The notes: a model not told the origin generated them from the letters alone. Positions 1-8,753 are shown, numbered from the stretch's first letter. The stretch is DNA of 64,000 bases from Qipengyuania_B thermophila (GCF_004153605.1 NZ_SDSI01000001.1:186001-250000); one strand, 5' to 3'. A program made the numbers and translations.

Positions 1-13
1 CGGGGGGCAGGCC

Positions 14-1189
14 ATGTACAGCGAAGAGGACATCAATTCGGCCGTGGCGGCAGGGGCGTTGACGCCCGATGCGGCCGCGGCCTTCCGCGCGCACATGACG
101 CGTGTGCGCGCCATGCCGCGCAGCGACGAGGAAGGATTCCGCCTCGTCAACAGCTTCAACGACATCTTCGTGGCCATCGCCATCGTCATCATGCTGGTGG
201 CGGCGGGCGCGATCGGGCAGGCGCTGGCGGGCGCGTTTGCACCGGAACCGGTCTTCCCCGTCGATGCTCAGGTCAACAACGCCGCGATGGACGCGTGGGC
301 GCGGCAGAATGCCTACAGATCCGCAATGAGCCGGCTGTTTTCCGGCCTGCTGGTTGCCGCGACCGCCTGGCCGCTGGCGGAGGTGTTTACGCGAAGGCGG
401 CGGATGGCGCTGCCGTCCATCCTGCTGCTGCTGGCTTTTGTCGGCGGCGTGTTCGCGGCATTCTCCGGCGTGGGCGACGTGCTGAACCGGAGCGCGAACG
501 AGACGACCGGAGCGCTGATGATCTCCGGTGCGGGGCTGGTTGCCGCCGGCGCGGCCTGGCTGCACTGGCGGCGCTTCATGGTGCCGATCACGGTTGCGGC
601 AGGGGTCGGCGCTCTCGCGCTGACCGTGCTGTCGCTGATCGCCGGCGTGCTCAAAGCGGCGGGCGTGGAGGATACCGGCACCATGATCCTGTGGCTCGTG
701 TTCCTCGCCGGCCTCGCCATCTTCGCCTTCGCCATGCGCTGGGACATGTCCGACCGGGCGCGCACGACGCGGCGCAGCGACGTCGCCTTCTGGCTGCACC
801 TGCTGGCCGCGCCAATGATCGCGCACCCGATCTTCTACTCGCTCGGCATCATGGATGGCGGCGACGAGGTCGGCGTCGGCGCGGCCTTGGTGGTCGTGGC
901 GATCTATGTGCTGTTCGGGCTGGTCGCCCTCGTCATCGACCGGCGGGCGCTGCTGGTCTCGGCGCTGGCCTATGTCCTGGCGGCGCTCGGCTTCCTGTTC
1001 GACCGCTTCGGCGCGGTCGAGCTGAACGTCGCGCTGACCGCGCTGGTGATCGGCTCGGCGCTGCTGATGCTGTCGGCGTTCTGGACCTCGCTGCGCTCAC
1101 GGCTGGTGATGGGCTTGCCCGCGGCCTGGCAGGAGCGCGTCCCGCCCGCGATGCCCGTCATGCGAGCGGCACCGGCGCTGCCCGCCTAG
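14..1189 (+). CDS. Polytopic membrane protein, function unknown
   Basis: A 391-residue protein. About 45 soluble N-terminal residues begin with an acidic stretch (YSEEDINSAVAAGAL), followed by roughly ten hydrophobic segments spread to the C-terminus, so it is an integral inner-membrane protein. The short N-terminal helix rich in Ala and Glu followed by many helices resembles DUF2157-type proteins, but I cannot confirm the family. The ATG at 14 follows a G-rich stretch that could serve as ribosome binding site; its upstream context is cut off by the window edge. It converges on the DUF2794 gene, the two coding ends overlapping by 4 nt. No catalytic motif is visible, so no function is assigned. 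Confidence 0.8.
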   Translation: MYSEEDINSAVAAGALTPDAAAAFRAHMTRVRAMPRSDEEGFRLVNSFNDIFVAIAIVIMLVAAGAIGQALAGAFAPEPVFPVDAQVNNAAMDAWARQNAYRSAMSRLFSGLLVAATAWPLAEVFTRRRRMALPSILLLLAFVGGVFAAFSGVGDVLNRSANETTGALMISGAGLVAAGAAWLHWRRFMVPITVAAGVGALALTVLSLIAGVLKAAGVEDTGTMILWLVFLAGLAIFAFAMRWDMSDRARTTRRSDVAFWLHLLAAPMIAHPIFYSLGIMDGGDEVGVGAALVVVAIYVLFGLVALVIDRRALLVSALAYVLAALGFLFDRFGAVELNVALTALVIGSALLMLSAFWTSLRSRLVMGLPAAWQERVPPAMPVMRAAPALPA

Positions 1190-1533
1190 CCGTCGACCAG
1201 CTTGACCAGCCTACGCTCCACCGGCGCCAGCACGCCGGGCAGCTCATGCCCGCGCTTCAGCACCTGACCGTGCTCGCCGAACAGCGTCCACATGCCCTGC
1301 CGGTTGCGGTTGGCGGGCCGCTTCTCCACCCGCGCCTGAGGACGTTCGGCCGTGCGGCGGAAGGCGGCGAAGCTCGCGGCGTCGCGGTCGAAGTTCATCG
1401 CGTAGTCGCGCCACTCCCCGGCCGCGACCATCCGGCCGTACAGATCAAGGATCCGCTGGAGTTCCTGCCGGGTGAAGCCGACCTGCCCGAGGCGCGGCTG
1501 GGGAAAGGACAGGATCGCCGGGTCGTTCGTCAC
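1186..1533 (-). CDS. DUF2794 family protein
   Basis: A 115-residue soluble protein read from a GTG at 1533, five bases after the stop of the serine acetyltransferase gene, so the two are probably co-transcribed. The central region (F-T-R-Q-E-L-Q-R-I-L-D-L-Y-G, then G-E-W-R-D-Y-A) and the C-terminal R-x-L-V-K-L-V-D match the DUF2794 family, which is confined mainly to alphaproteobacteria and has no known function. No signal peptide or membrane segment is present. The start is inferred: the reading frame stays open upstream into the neighbouring gene, but family proteins begin about here. The role is unknown. Confidence 0.8.
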   Translation of the reverse strand: MTNDPAILSFPQPRLGQVGFTRQELQRILDLYGRMVAAGEWRDYAMNFDRDAASFAAFRRTAERPQARVEKRPANRNRQGMWTLFGEHGQVLKRGHELPGVLAPVERRLVKLVDG

Positions 1534-1538
1534 GACGT

Positions 1539-2228
1539 TCAGCGGCCGGTGCCGTTGCGCGGCTGGTCCGCGCCTGCGCGCCGCAGCGCGGCGATCTCGT
1601 CCCGAAGCGCGTGCACCTCCTGCTCCAGCGCCTCCAGACGGGCGGATGACGGCTCGCACGGCGCCTCGCAGGGCGTGCCATAGGGCATGAAGGCGCGCAT
1701 GTACGTCTCGACGGGAACAAGCGTCGAACGGGCCTTGAACCCGATCATGGTCGCCCCCGCCGGTACGTCGTCCAGCACCACGGCATTGGCGCCGATGCGC
1801 GCCCGCTCGCCGACGGTGATCGGCCCGATCACCTGCGCCCCCGAGCCGATGATGACGCCGTTGCCGATCGTCGGATGGCGTTTGCCCCCGATCCCGTTGG
1901 CCGGATTGGTGCCGCCCAGCGTCACGCACTGGTAGATCGTCACGTCGTCGCCGATCTCCGCCGTCTCGCCGATGACGGTGAAGCCATGGTCGATGAAGAA
2001 ATTGCGTCCGATGCGCGCGCCGGGATGGATGTCGATGGCGGTGAGGATGCGCGACAGATGGTTGACGAAGCGGGCAAGCAGGAACAGCCTTGCCCGGTAC
2101 AGGGCATGGGCGACGCGATGGAGGCCAAGCGCCAGCACGCCCGGATACAGCAGGATTTCCGCCCGCGAACGGGCGGCAGGGTCGCGGGCGCGGACGGAGT
2201 CGAGATAGGAGAGGAAAGCACTTGCCAT
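1539..2228 (-). CDS. cysE: Serine O-acetyltransferase (EpsC/CysE type)
   Basis: A 229-residue enzyme that would transfer acetyl from acetyl-CoA to L-serine, giving O-acetylserine, the first step of cysteine synthesis in the cytoplasm. Residues 1-60 form the helical N-terminal domain. From about 65 to 165 runs a left-handed beta-helix of hexapeptide repeats. The family's active-site residues are recognisable: the Asp of DIHPG (66), the Asp-His of FIDHG (80-81) and the His of KRHPT (118). The C-terminal 30 residues form a short coiled coil (LEALEQEVHALRDEIAALR). The ATG at 2228 has a GAGGACGAGG ribosome site just upstream; an earlier in-frame start at 2306 would add an unlikely arginine-rich extension. 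Length fits the short EpsC subgroup. Confidence 0.93.
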   Translation of the reverse strand: MASAFLSYLDSVRARDPAARSRAEILLYPGVLALGLHRVAHALYRARLFLLARFVNHLSRILTAIDIHPGARIGRNFFIDHGFTVIGETAEIGDDVTIYQCVTLGGTNPANGIGGKRHPTIGNGVIIGSGAQVIGPITVGERARIGANAVVLDDVPAGATMIGFKARSTLVPVETYMRAFMPYGTPCEAPCEPSSARLEALEQEVHALRDEIAALRRAGADQPRNGTGR

Positions 2229-2251
2229 GTTCGCCTCGTCCTCTCCGCCGG

Positions 2252-2872
2252 TCAGGCCAAATCCCGCTGCGCCGGTCCGCAGACGGCCTCGAGCGCGGCG
2301 CGCCACACCGAACGGCCCGGCGCAATCTTCAGTTCCAGACTCAGCCGGTCAATCTCGGCCACGAGCCGCTCCGCCACGGCGTATGATCGCACCATCCGGG
2401 GCACCAGATAGGTAGCGAAGCTCTCGTCCAGAACAAGGCGCCGGAGGCGTGCATGGTGACGCAGGAGCGCCGTGAGCAGGGCATCGTCCGGCTCGCCCAC
2501 GCTGAGCGCAAGCGCCGCCTGCACCCGCGAGGAAAGGTCGGGCAAGGCTGGCATCCATGGCTCTGTTCCCGCGATGAGGAGCAGCGGCGCTGAGGCTTCC
2601 TGCGCCCTGTTCCACGCGTGGAAGAGCACAGGCTCGGCCTCCCGGTGTGCATCGTCGATGACGGTCGCCGCCCGGACTCCGGCGGCGAACCAGCGGCCGA
2701 GCAGGGTCTTGCCGGATCGCGGCGGACCGGACAGCACCGCCGTGCGGTAGGGCCAGCTGTGCGGCCGGGCGAGTGCCTCGACCGCAGCGGCGTTGGCCGT
2801 TCCGATGAGCACTCCCGCCTCGTCCCCGGCGCCGGCGCTCGCCGGGTCGAGGGGCAGGAGCAGCTGCGTCAT
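2252..2872 (-). CDS. hdaA: HdaA, DnaA regulatory inactivator
   Basis: A 206-residue DnaA-paralogous AAA+ protein. Residues 3-8 (QLLLPL) are the sliding-clamp binding motif of Hda proteins, and 49-56 (GPPRSGKT) is the Walker A loop, with a Walker B-like VIDDAH at about 71-75 and the lid region at the C-terminus. It is expected to bind the beta clamp and stimulate hydrolysis of DnaA-ATP, restraining re-initiation. The start at the ATG preceding QLLLPL was chosen because the motif is N-terminal in the family; the frame could extend 14 codons further. It follows the DUF2066-like gene by 13 bases, the arrangement common in alphaproteobacteria next to purM. Confidence 0.9.
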   Translation of the reverse strand: MTQLLLPLDPASAGAGDEAGVLIGTANAAAVEALARPHSWPYRTAVLSGPPRSGKTLLGRWFAAGVRAATVIDDAHREAEPVLFHAWNRAQEASAPLLLIAGTEPWMPALPDLSSRVQAALALSVGEPDDALLTALLRHHARLRRLVLDESFATYLVPRMVRSYAVAERLVAEIDRLSLELKIAPGRSVWRAALEAVCGPAQRDLA

Positions 2873-2885
2873 GCGCTGCAACCCG

Positions 2886-4193
2886 TCAGCGGCTGATCGA
2901 CAGGGCCGATCCACCCTGCTGGACGGTGAACCCGCGCCCGCGCAGCGCGCCGGCTAGGTCGCCGATGGCGCCCTCGTACTGGACGACCATGACCGATGTG
3001 CCGCCAAGGGCGAGACTGCGCGTGGACGCGCCGCGCACGCCGCTCACCCCGCGCACCGCTGCAAGGGTGGCGTCCACGCTCGCTGCGTCGGGCGTTGCAA
3101 ACTGCACCGTGATCGTCGTGAGCGTGGCGGACGGTGCGGGGGCGGTGACCGGCGTTTCGCCCGCCGGCACCGCCGCTCCGGCATCGACCGGCACCGGGCG
3201 AGCGGCCTGGGCCGCGGCGGCCGCGCGCTGCCGTTCGCCGGCGCGCACCTGCATGCCGATCTCGACCAGACGTGCGAACGCGGGATCCATCCGTCCGCCT
3301 TCCGCCGCAAGGGTCGTGTCCACGCCGAGGTCGCCGCGCGCAAGCGCCTGGGTGAAGATGGCGTCGAAACGGCGGACCGCCTCAGCCAGCATCTGCGGCA
3401 ACGCCTCGGGCGTCTCCGCGGTGAGGGTGAAGCGGGCAAGGAAGCGGTTGTCCGGCCCGTGCCGGGCGGTGAATTCCCCGTCGATCGGACCGCCGGGAAA
3501 GCGGTGCTGCAGCCGGGCGATCGGAATCACCACCCCGGAGGCGGAGAACTGGTCGAGGATGTTGCGCCACCACAGCCGGCTGCGCCGGTCGGTCTGGCCG
3601 AAATTGACGAGCAGCGATTCGCCGCCCGCACCGGAAGGACGGACGTAGTCGATCCGGCTGCCTCCGGCCTGGAACTCGGCCCAGGCGCGTTGCCACTCGT
3701 TGCGCAGTTCGAACGTGGTGGCGGTGCCGGCCGACAGGGTGACCGGAATGACGAGCATGGGCGGCGACTTCGCCATTTGCCCGCCCTGCCCCAGCAGTCC
3801 GCCGGCACGCTGCCGGTCGAACACCACCGTCAGGCGGGCGATGTAGCGGCGGGGACCGATCCGCTCCTGCTCAATGACGATGGAGGAGACCAGCCCCTGA
3901 AGCTGGCTGTCGGAGATCGCCGGTCCGCCGATCTTCTCCCAGGCCCTGCGCTGCGCCTCGCGCCAGGCGCTGTCGCGCGCCTCCTCGGCGCTCGGCCCTT
4001 GCACATTCACCTCGATGCCGCTGACCTGGATGTCGGTGGTCGCCGCCACCGGAGCGATGCCGCGTTCGCCTCCGACCTGGGCCGCGAGCGTGGCGCCGAG
4101 GAGCAGAACAGCCACGGCGACGCCCGTCAGCAGCACCGGACCGGATCGCTGCCGGCGGTTCGGGACGGCGATGGAGGAGGAAACGGCAGTCAT
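2886..4193 (-). CDS. DUF2066-like membrane-anchored periplasmic protein
   Basis: A 435-residue protein with one N-terminal membrane segment (about residues 20-40, VLLTGVAVAVLLLGATL), probably a signal anchor or uncleaved signal. It is followed by a domain with a repeated Ala/Arg-rich helix (EEARDSAWREAQRRAWEKIGG) reminiscent of DUF2066 proteins, a Gln/Ala/Pro-rich linker, and a C-terminal domain of about 80 residues that resembles a ferredoxin-fold heavy-metal-like domain but has no CxxC. The protein is commonly found between purM and hdaA in sphingomonads. It is divergent from purM with 67 bp between starts and lies 13 bp upstream of hdaA in the same transcript. No activity can be assigned. 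Confidence 0.7.
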   Translation of the reverse strand: MTAVSSSIAVPNRRQRSGPVLLTGVAVAVLLLGATLAAQVGGERGIAPVAATTDIQVSGIEVNVQGPSAEEARDSAWREAQRRAWEKIGGPAISDSQLQGLVSSIVIEQERIGPRRYIARLTVVFDRQRAGGLLGQGGQMAKSPPMLVIPVTLSAGTATTFELRNEWQRAWAEFQAGGSRIDYVRPSGAGGESLLVNFGQTDRRSRLWWRNILDQFSASGVVIPIARLQHRFPGGPIDGEFTARHGPDNRFLARFTLTAETPEALPQMLAEAVRRFDAIFTQALARGDLGVDTTLAAEGGRMDPAFARLVEIGMQVRAGERQRAAAAAQAARPVPVDAGAAVPAGETPVTAPAPSATLTTITVQFATPDAASVDATLAAVRGVSGVRGASTRSLALGGTSVMVVQYEGAIGDLAGALRGRGFTVQQGGSALSISR

Positions 4194-4260
4194 GGGCAGA
4201 GCCGGCCTTTTGCCCAATGCGGCATGGAAATCCAAGCGCGAAACGCTAAGGCTGGCCGGC

Positions 4261-5358
4261 ATGACCTCCGCACCTCCCCGCTACACCTACGCCGGTGCCG
4301 GCGTCTCCGTCGCCGCGGGCAACGCCCTTGTCCGCCGCATCGCGCCGCTCGCCCGCTCCACCGCGCGCGCCGGTGCCGACGCCGATCTCGGCGGCTTCGG
4401 CGGCTTCTTCGACCTGCGGGCGGCGGGCTATGCAGACCCGCTGCTGGTGGCCGCGAACGACGGCGTGGGAACCAAGCTGCGCCTGGCGATCGACCATGGC
4501 CGGCATGACGGCGTCGGCATCGATCTCGTCGCCATGTGCGTCAACGATCTCATCGTGCAGGGCGCCGAACCGCTTTTCTTCCTCGACTACTTCGCCTGCG
4601 GCAAGCTCGACCCGGAGGTTGCCGAAGCGGTGGTGGCCGGCATCGCGCGCGGTTGCCGGGAGGCCGGATGCGCCCTGATCGGCGGCGAGACGGCGGAAAT
4701 GCCCGGCATGTATGCGCCCGGCGACTACGATCTGGCGGGGTTCTGCGTCGGCGCGGTGGAACGGGGCGAGCAGCTGACCGGCGGCCGGGTCGCTCCTGGC
4801 CATGTGCTGCTCGGTCTTGCCAGTTCGGGGGTGCATTCCAACGGCTACTCCCTGGTGCGCAGGCTGGCGGCCGACCATGGCTGGCGGCTGGACCGGCCGG
4901 CGCTGTTCGAACCTGACCGCATCCTTCGCGATGTCCTGCTGGAGCCGACGCGCATCTATGTCGGCTCGCTGCTGCCCCAGATCCGGGCCGGTCGGATCGA
5001 CGCACTGGCCCACATCACCGGCGGCGGTCTGCTGGAGAACGTCCCGCGCGTGCTGCCCGCGGGGTGCCACGCGCGCATCGACGCCGACCGCTGGCCCCAG
5101 CCCCGCCTGATGGCGTTTCTGCAGGGGCAGGGGAACATCGAACCCGAGGAGATGGCCCGCACCTTCAATTGCGGCATCGGCATGGTGGTCATGGTGCAGC
5201 CTTCGCTGGTGGAGGACACCGCCGCGGCGCTGAGGGAGGCGGGAGAAACTGTACACGTCATCGGCGCCGTCGAGGAGGGCGAGCGCGGCTGCACGGTGCA
5301 GGGCGGCGCCGGCACCTGGAGCGCGCGGGCCGCGTGGCAGGCCGCGCATGCCGGCTGA
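4261..5358 (+). CDS. purM: Phosphoribosylformylglycinamidine cyclo-ligase
   Basis: A 365-residue AIR synthetase, ATP-dependent, closing the imidazole ring of FGAM in purine synthesis. The recognised landmarks are the N-terminal Y-x-x-A-G-V-S start of the family, GFGGFFDL, the nucleotide and substrate loop A-N-D-G-V-G-T-K-L, V-A-M-C-V-N-D-L and the ALIGGETAEMPG motif. The ATG at 4261 matches the usual N-terminus; a long in-frame upstream extension overlaps the divergent gene and was discarded. The purN start lies inside its last codons, an 11-base overlap that indicates translational coupling. Confidence 0.96.
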   Translation: MTSAPPRYTYAGAGVSVAAGNALVRRIAPLARSTARAGADADLGGFGGFFDLRAAGYADPLLVAANDGVGTKLRLAIDHGRHDGVGIDLVAMCVNDLIVQGAEPLFFLDYFACGKLDPEVAEAVVAGIARGCREAGCALIGGETAEMPGMYAPGDYDLAGFCVGAVERGEQLTGGRVAPGHVLLGLASSGVHSNGYSLVRRLAADHGWRLDRPALFEPDRILRDVLLEPTRIYVGSLLPQIRAGRIDALAHITGGGLLENVPRVLPAGCHARIDADRWPQPRLMAFLQGQGNIEPEEMARTFNCGIGMVVMVQPSLVEDTAAALREAGETVHVIGAVEEGERGCTVQGGAGTWSARAAWQAAHAG

Positions 5359-5947
5359 CCCGCGGCGCGAGCCGGTGGCGGTGTTCATCTCGGGCACCGG
5401 CAGCAACATGGCCGCGCTTCTCTATGCCAGCCGCATGGAACCGTGCCCCTACGAGATCGCCCTCGTCGCCAGCAACAATCCCGCCGCACCCGGCCTTGCC
5501 CTCGCCGCGGCCGAAGGGGTGCCGACCTTTGCGCTGAGCCATCGGGGCCTCACCCGGCACGAACACGACGCGGCCATGGGCAAGGCGGCCGAACGGCACG
5601 GAGCACGCTGGATCGCGCTCGCCGGATACATGCGGGTGCTCGGATCCGCCTTCGTCGACGCATGGGCCGGGCGCATCCTCAACATTCACCCTTCGCTGCT
5701 GCCGCTCTACAAGGGGCTGGACACGCACGCCCGCGCCCTGGCGGCAGGCGACCGGGAGGCCGGGTGCAGCGTGCATCTGGTGACGGCCGAACTCGACGAT
5801 GGCGAGGTGATCGCCCAGGCGCGGGTCGCGGTGCTGCCCGGCGACACCGCGGATTCGCTCGCGCGCCGGGTGCTCATCGCCGAACACCAGCTTTATCCGC
5901 GCGCGCTGGCCCGGTTCGTCGGCACGGCCCGCGCCGAAGGCTGCTGA
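5348..5947 (+). CDS. purN: Phosphoribosylglycinamide formyltransferase
   Basis: A 199-residue GAR transformylase using 10-formyl-tetrahydrofolate. The catalytic residues of the family are all present: Asn112 and His114 in the NIHPSLLP motif and Asp150 in AELDDGEVI. The N-terminal VFISGTGSNMAALL loop binds the phosphate of GAR. Length is normal for PurN. It overlaps purM by 11 bases and is followed after 7 bases by a sulfotransferase gene, so the three genes are probably one transcription unit although the third is unrelated to purine synthesis. Confidence 0.96.
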   Translation: MPADPRREPVAVFISGTGSNMAALLYASRMEPCPYEIALVASNNPAAPGLALAAAEGVPTFALSHRGLTRHEHDAAMGKAAERHGARWIALAGYMRVLGSAFVDAWAGRILNIHPSLLPLYKGLDTHARALAAGDREAGCSVHLVTAELDDGEVIAQARVAVLPGDTADSLARRVLIAEHQLYPRALARFVGTARAEGC

Positions 5948-5954
5948 AGCACGC

Positions 5955-7199
5955 ATGGCCGCACCGCCCCGCCCGCATCCGCTCGCCCGTGCCCGCGCGG
6001 CGGAGCGCCTGAACGAACTGCTCGGCATCGCATGGCAGCGGGGCTGGTCGGCGCGCCCGGACCTGTCGGCCGCGGCCATCTTCGCCGCCGGCGCCAAGGG
6101 CTTTCATCCTGACGACGAGCGGTCCGGCCGCAACGAGGCCGACGTGGCCGACTTCCGCGCGCGGCTGGAGGTGCTCGCCGGTGCGCTCGAGAGCGAAGCG
6201 CGCCTCAACAATCTCGGGCGCACCGTGGCCGCCGGCATGCTCGCCCGCACGGTGCGCCAGCGGCTCGCGCTGGGGCGGTGGTGGCGGCATCGCCCGGCCG
6301 ATGCCATTGGAGAGATCGCGCCGCCGCTGATCGTCCTTGGGCAGATGCGCGGGGGCACGACGCGCGTGCACCGGTTGCTCGCCGCCGATCCCGCCCACAC
6401 GGCGACGCGCTTCTGCGACAGCTGGAACCCGGTGCCGCTCCGCCCCGACCTGCGCCCGCTGAAGGGCGCGGCGGCGCTGAGGCTGGCGCGCGTGCTCAAT
6501 CCCTGGCTCGACGTGCTGCACCCGATGACCGCCACCGGGGTCGAGGAGGAGCTTGGCTGGCTGGCATCGGCACTGGGTGGCAGCGCCTATTACACCCAAT
6601 GGCACGTGCCGTCCTTCACGCGGGACTGCGAAGACCGCGATCCCGCCCCGCTTTACCGCGAGTTTGGCCGGATCCTGAGGACCGACGCGCAGCACCACGG
6701 AACGAGGAGCCGGACGCGCGTGCTCAAGGTGCCCGAGTTCACCGATGCGATCCCCGCCCTGTGCACAGCCTTCCCCGAGGCGCGCTTCGTCATCGCCCGG
6801 CGCGACCCGGCGGAGGCAGCGCACAGCGCCGCCTCTCTCGTCGCCGCGCAGATGGCGCCGCAGACGGACGCAGCTGACTTCGCGTGGATCCTCGCCGAGT
6901 GGGAACGCAAGACGGCGCTGCGCGAACGGCACCTCGACGCGGCCGTCACGGCGCTGGGCGACCGCTGCGTCGTGGTCGACTTCGCGCTTCTCGACAGGGA
7001 CTGGCGCGCGGCCATGCGCGGGGTGTACGCCGCGCTCGGCCGAGCGTGGACGCCCCCGGTCGACACGGCCATGGCCCATGCCCAAGCGCGCATGGCACAA
7101 GGCGCGCATCGGGAACACCGCCGCCAACGCGCGAATTTCGCCGCCGCCGGTCAGTGTGCGGTCAACGGCGGCGGCACCGGCAGGGGATCGGCGGAGTAG
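5955..7199 (+). CDS. Sulfotransferase family protein
   Basis: A 414-residue protein with the two PAPS-binding signatures of the sulfotransferase fold: a P-loop-like 5'-phosphosulfate loop GQMRGGTT at residues 129-136 and a 3'-phosphate motif around FVIARRDPAEAAHSAASL near residue 280. The W-x-P and T-x-x-x-E-E-L-x-W stretches resemble the bacterial Sulfotransfer_3 group often found in sphingomonads. The acceptor is unknown; families of this type modify sugars, lipids or proteins. The start ATG lies seven bases after purN. The 3' end overlaps a convergent SnoaL-like gene by 49 bases. The last 30 residues are rich in His, Gln and Arg and are of uncertain fold. Confidence 0.82.
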   Translation: MAAPPRPHPLARARAAERLNELLGIAWQRGWSARPDLSAAAIFAAGAKGFHPDDERSGRNEADVADFRARLEVLAGALESEARLNNLGRTVAAGMLARTVRQRLALGRWWRHRPADAIGEIAPPLIVLGQMRGGTTRVHRLLAADPAHTATRFCDSWNPVPLRPDLRPLKGAAALRLARVLNPWLDVLHPMTATGVEEELGWLASALGGSAYYTQWHVPSFTRDCEDRDPAPLYREFGRILRTDAQHHGTRSRTRVLKVPEFTDAIPALCTAFPEARFVIARRDPAEAAHSAASLVAAQMAPQTDAADFAWILAEWERKTALRERHLDAAVTALGDRCVVVDFALLDRDWRAAMRGVYAALGRAWTPPVDTAMAHAQARMAQGAHREHRRQRANFAAAGQCAVNGGGTGRGSAE

Positions 7200-7549
7200 C
7201 GTCGCCACTCGCTGACCCGTCCACCCGAGAAGGTGAGCCGCCACAAGGTGCGGCGCGCCTCGGGAAAGAAGCGGCTGACCGTCGTTCCGGTCACCAGGGC
7301 CGAGCCGTTGGACGAGGTGACGGCATCGACCTGCAAGGCAAAGCTCGGATCGGCGGCGATCACGTCGCGCAGCCAGTCAATGACCCGTGCCAAGCCCGAA
7401 ATCTGTCCGCCGCGGCTGTCGCAGAAGAGCAGATCCGCGGTCGCGTAGCGTTCGAGCGCGTCGAAATCGCGCGCGTTCACAGCGGCAATGATCGCGTTGA
7501 CCAGCTGCGCGGCTGCGCCGTTCCAGAAACGATCGCTGAGCCCACCCAT
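7151..7549 (-). CDS. SnoaL/NTF2-like protein
   Basis: A 132-residue soluble protein with the alpha+beta cone fold signature of nuclear transport factor 2-like proteins: an N-terminal helix (LVNAIIAAVNARDFDALERYATADLLF), a conserved W-L-R segment and C-terminal strands ending near W-R-R-Y. Such proteins may be small enzymes such as isomerases, or ligand-binding proteins; nothing here defines the substrate. It starts at an ATG at 7549 and its last 49 coding bases lie opposite the end of the sulfotransferase gene. It stands alone on the minus strand, separated from ndk by 87 bp. Confidence 0.72.
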   Translation of the reverse strand: MGGLSDRFWNGAAAQLVNAIIAAVNARDFDALERYATADLLFCDSRGGQISGLARVIDWLRDVIAADPSFALQVDAVTSSNGSALVTGTTVSRFFPEARRTLWRLTFSGGRVSEWRRYSADPLPVPPPLTAH

Positions 7550-7636
7550 GCCGGCAGGATATCATGCGCGCGGGACGCCGGCAAACCGGCGCCGCACGCC
7601 GCAGGAGGAGACGCTTGAACGCCTCCGAACGAAGGG

Positions 7637-8059
7637 TCAGCCGACGATCTCGTCCTCGGTGAAGAAGTAGGCGATCTCGGTTGCGGCGTTTTCGTCGCTG
7701 TCCGAACCGTGCACCGAATTGGCCTCGATCGACTCGGCGAACGTCTTGCGGATCGTGCCTTCGGCCGCGTCGGCGGGGTTGGTGGCGCCCATGACGTCGC
7801 GGTTGCGCTTCACCGCGTCCTCCCCTTCGAGCACCTGGACGACGACGGGGCCGCTGATCATGAAGGACACCAACTCGCCGAAGAACGGCCGTTCGCGATG
7901 CACCGCATAGAACCCTTCGGCCTGCTCGCGGGTCATGCGGATCCGCTTGCTGGCGATCACGCGCAGCCCCGCGTCTTCCAGCATCTTGGTGACCGCGCCG
8001 GTCAGGTTGCGACGCGTGGCGTCCGGCTTGATGATCGAGAAGGTGCGGGTGACCGCCAT
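7637..8059 (-). CDS. ndk: Nucleoside-diphosphate kinase
   Basis: A 140-residue enzyme that balances NTP and dNTP pools by phosphotransfer through a histidine intermediate. His117 in the N-S-V-H-G-S-D active-site motif is the phospho-carrier, and the N-terminal FSIIKPDA strand and RNRDVMGATNP loop are typical. The chosen ATG (8059) gives the exact family length; an in-frame extension upstream is not conserved. It is the last gene of the minus-strand run pepA, DUF2256, holC, ndk, an order often seen in alphaproteobacteria. Confidence 0.97.
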   Translation of the reverse strand: MAVTRTFSIIKPDATRRNLTGAVTKMLEDAGLRVIASKRIRMTREQAEGFYAVHRERPFFGELVSFMISGPVVVQVLEGEDAVKRNRDVMGATNPADAAEGTIRKTFAESIEANSVHGSDSDENAATEIAYFFTEDEIVG

Positions 8060-8149
8060 GGGGTGTCCTTTGCTGCTGGAGAGTTTGGCGCGCGCCCTAG
8101 CTGCGGACCGCCGGTGGGGCAACCCCGCGCACGGGCGGCGGCGCCGGTG

Positions 8150-8584
8150 TCAGGGCCCGGCGCGCCAGCCCCCAACCGGCGTCTGCTTGAAAATCCTCAG
8201 CGTCGCCGTGCCGCCGGTGCTCAGCCGCCGCCAGAGCGTCCGCGCCGGCTCGGTCTGCGCGGCGTCGAAGAGGAGCATGGTGCGCGCAAAGCCCTGGGCC
8301 TCCTCCCGCCACACCCCGTCGGCAAGCAGGGCGATGCGGGCGCCGTTGGCCGGCGCGCATGCCGTCGACAGCAGGATCGGCTGACGGGCGGCTTGCGGCG
8401 TGCCTTCCAGCCCGTGGGCAAGAAACCCCGGATCCTCCCACAGGGCCTGCGACAGCGTGTCGAGTTGTTCGGTCCCGCGCGCCACCACGAGCAGCCGTTC
8501 GCCCGAGTCCAGCACCTTGGCCGCAAGGCGCGGGACGACCGCTTCCACCGGATCGCGGCTCAGCTGATAGAAATCGACCTGCAT
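8150..8584 (-). CDS. holC: DNA polymerase III chi subunit
   Basis: A 144-residue protein with the HolC N-terminus (MQVDFYQLS), a central VLDSGERLLVVA strand-helix and a C-terminal RTLWRRLS segment. Chi links the clamp-loader complex to single-strand binding protein through the SSB tail. It lies between the DUF2256 microprotein gene (13 bp gap) and ndk (90 bp gap), consistent with the widespread pepA-holC order. The ATG at 8584 matches the family start; the open frame continues upstream through the next gene and this part was discarded. Confidence 0.88.
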   Translation of the reverse strand: MQVDFYQLSRDPVEAVVPRLAAKVLDSGERLLVVARGTEQLDTLSQALWEDPGFLAHGLEGTPQAARQPILLSTACAPANGARIALLADGVWREEAQGFARTMLLFDAAQTEPARTLWRRLSTGGTATLRIFKQTPVGGWRAGP

Positions 8585-8597
8585 CGCCCGGCCGCGC

Positions 8598-8753
8598 TCA
8601 GGTGCTCGCCGGCGGCGCGGCGGTGCGCGTGCGGCGGCACCGGTCCGAGCAGTGCCGCACCTGGTCCCAGTCGCGCGCCCATTTCCTGCGCCAGGCGAAC
8701 GGCAGTCCGCAGGTGGCGCACAGCTTGCGGGGCAGGTCGCCCTTGCGCACCAT
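8598..8753 (-). CDS. DUF2256 zinc-ribbon-like microprotein
   Basis: A 51-residue protein reading MVRKGDLPRKLC..., with four cysteines in the order C-A-T-C, then C-S-D-R-C after 20 residues, and the conserved P-F-x-W-R-R-K-W core. This is the DUF2256 signature, in which the paired cysteines probably bind zinc. It is basic (many Arg and Lys) and has no membrane segment. The gene sits between pepA (25 bp gap) and holC (13 bp gap), clearly in their transcript. Function is unknown; in other bacteria DUF2256 genes often neighbour cryptochrome/photolyase genes, which are absent here. Confidence 0.85.
   Translation of the reverse strand: MVRKGDLPRKLCATCGLPFAWRRKWARDWDQVRHCSDRCRRTRTAAPPAST

Noticed and set aside
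7576..7591. Short hairpin CGCCGG-CAAA-CCGGCG downstream of ndk
   Set aside because: Only six base pairs and no T-run; not enough for a terminator call.
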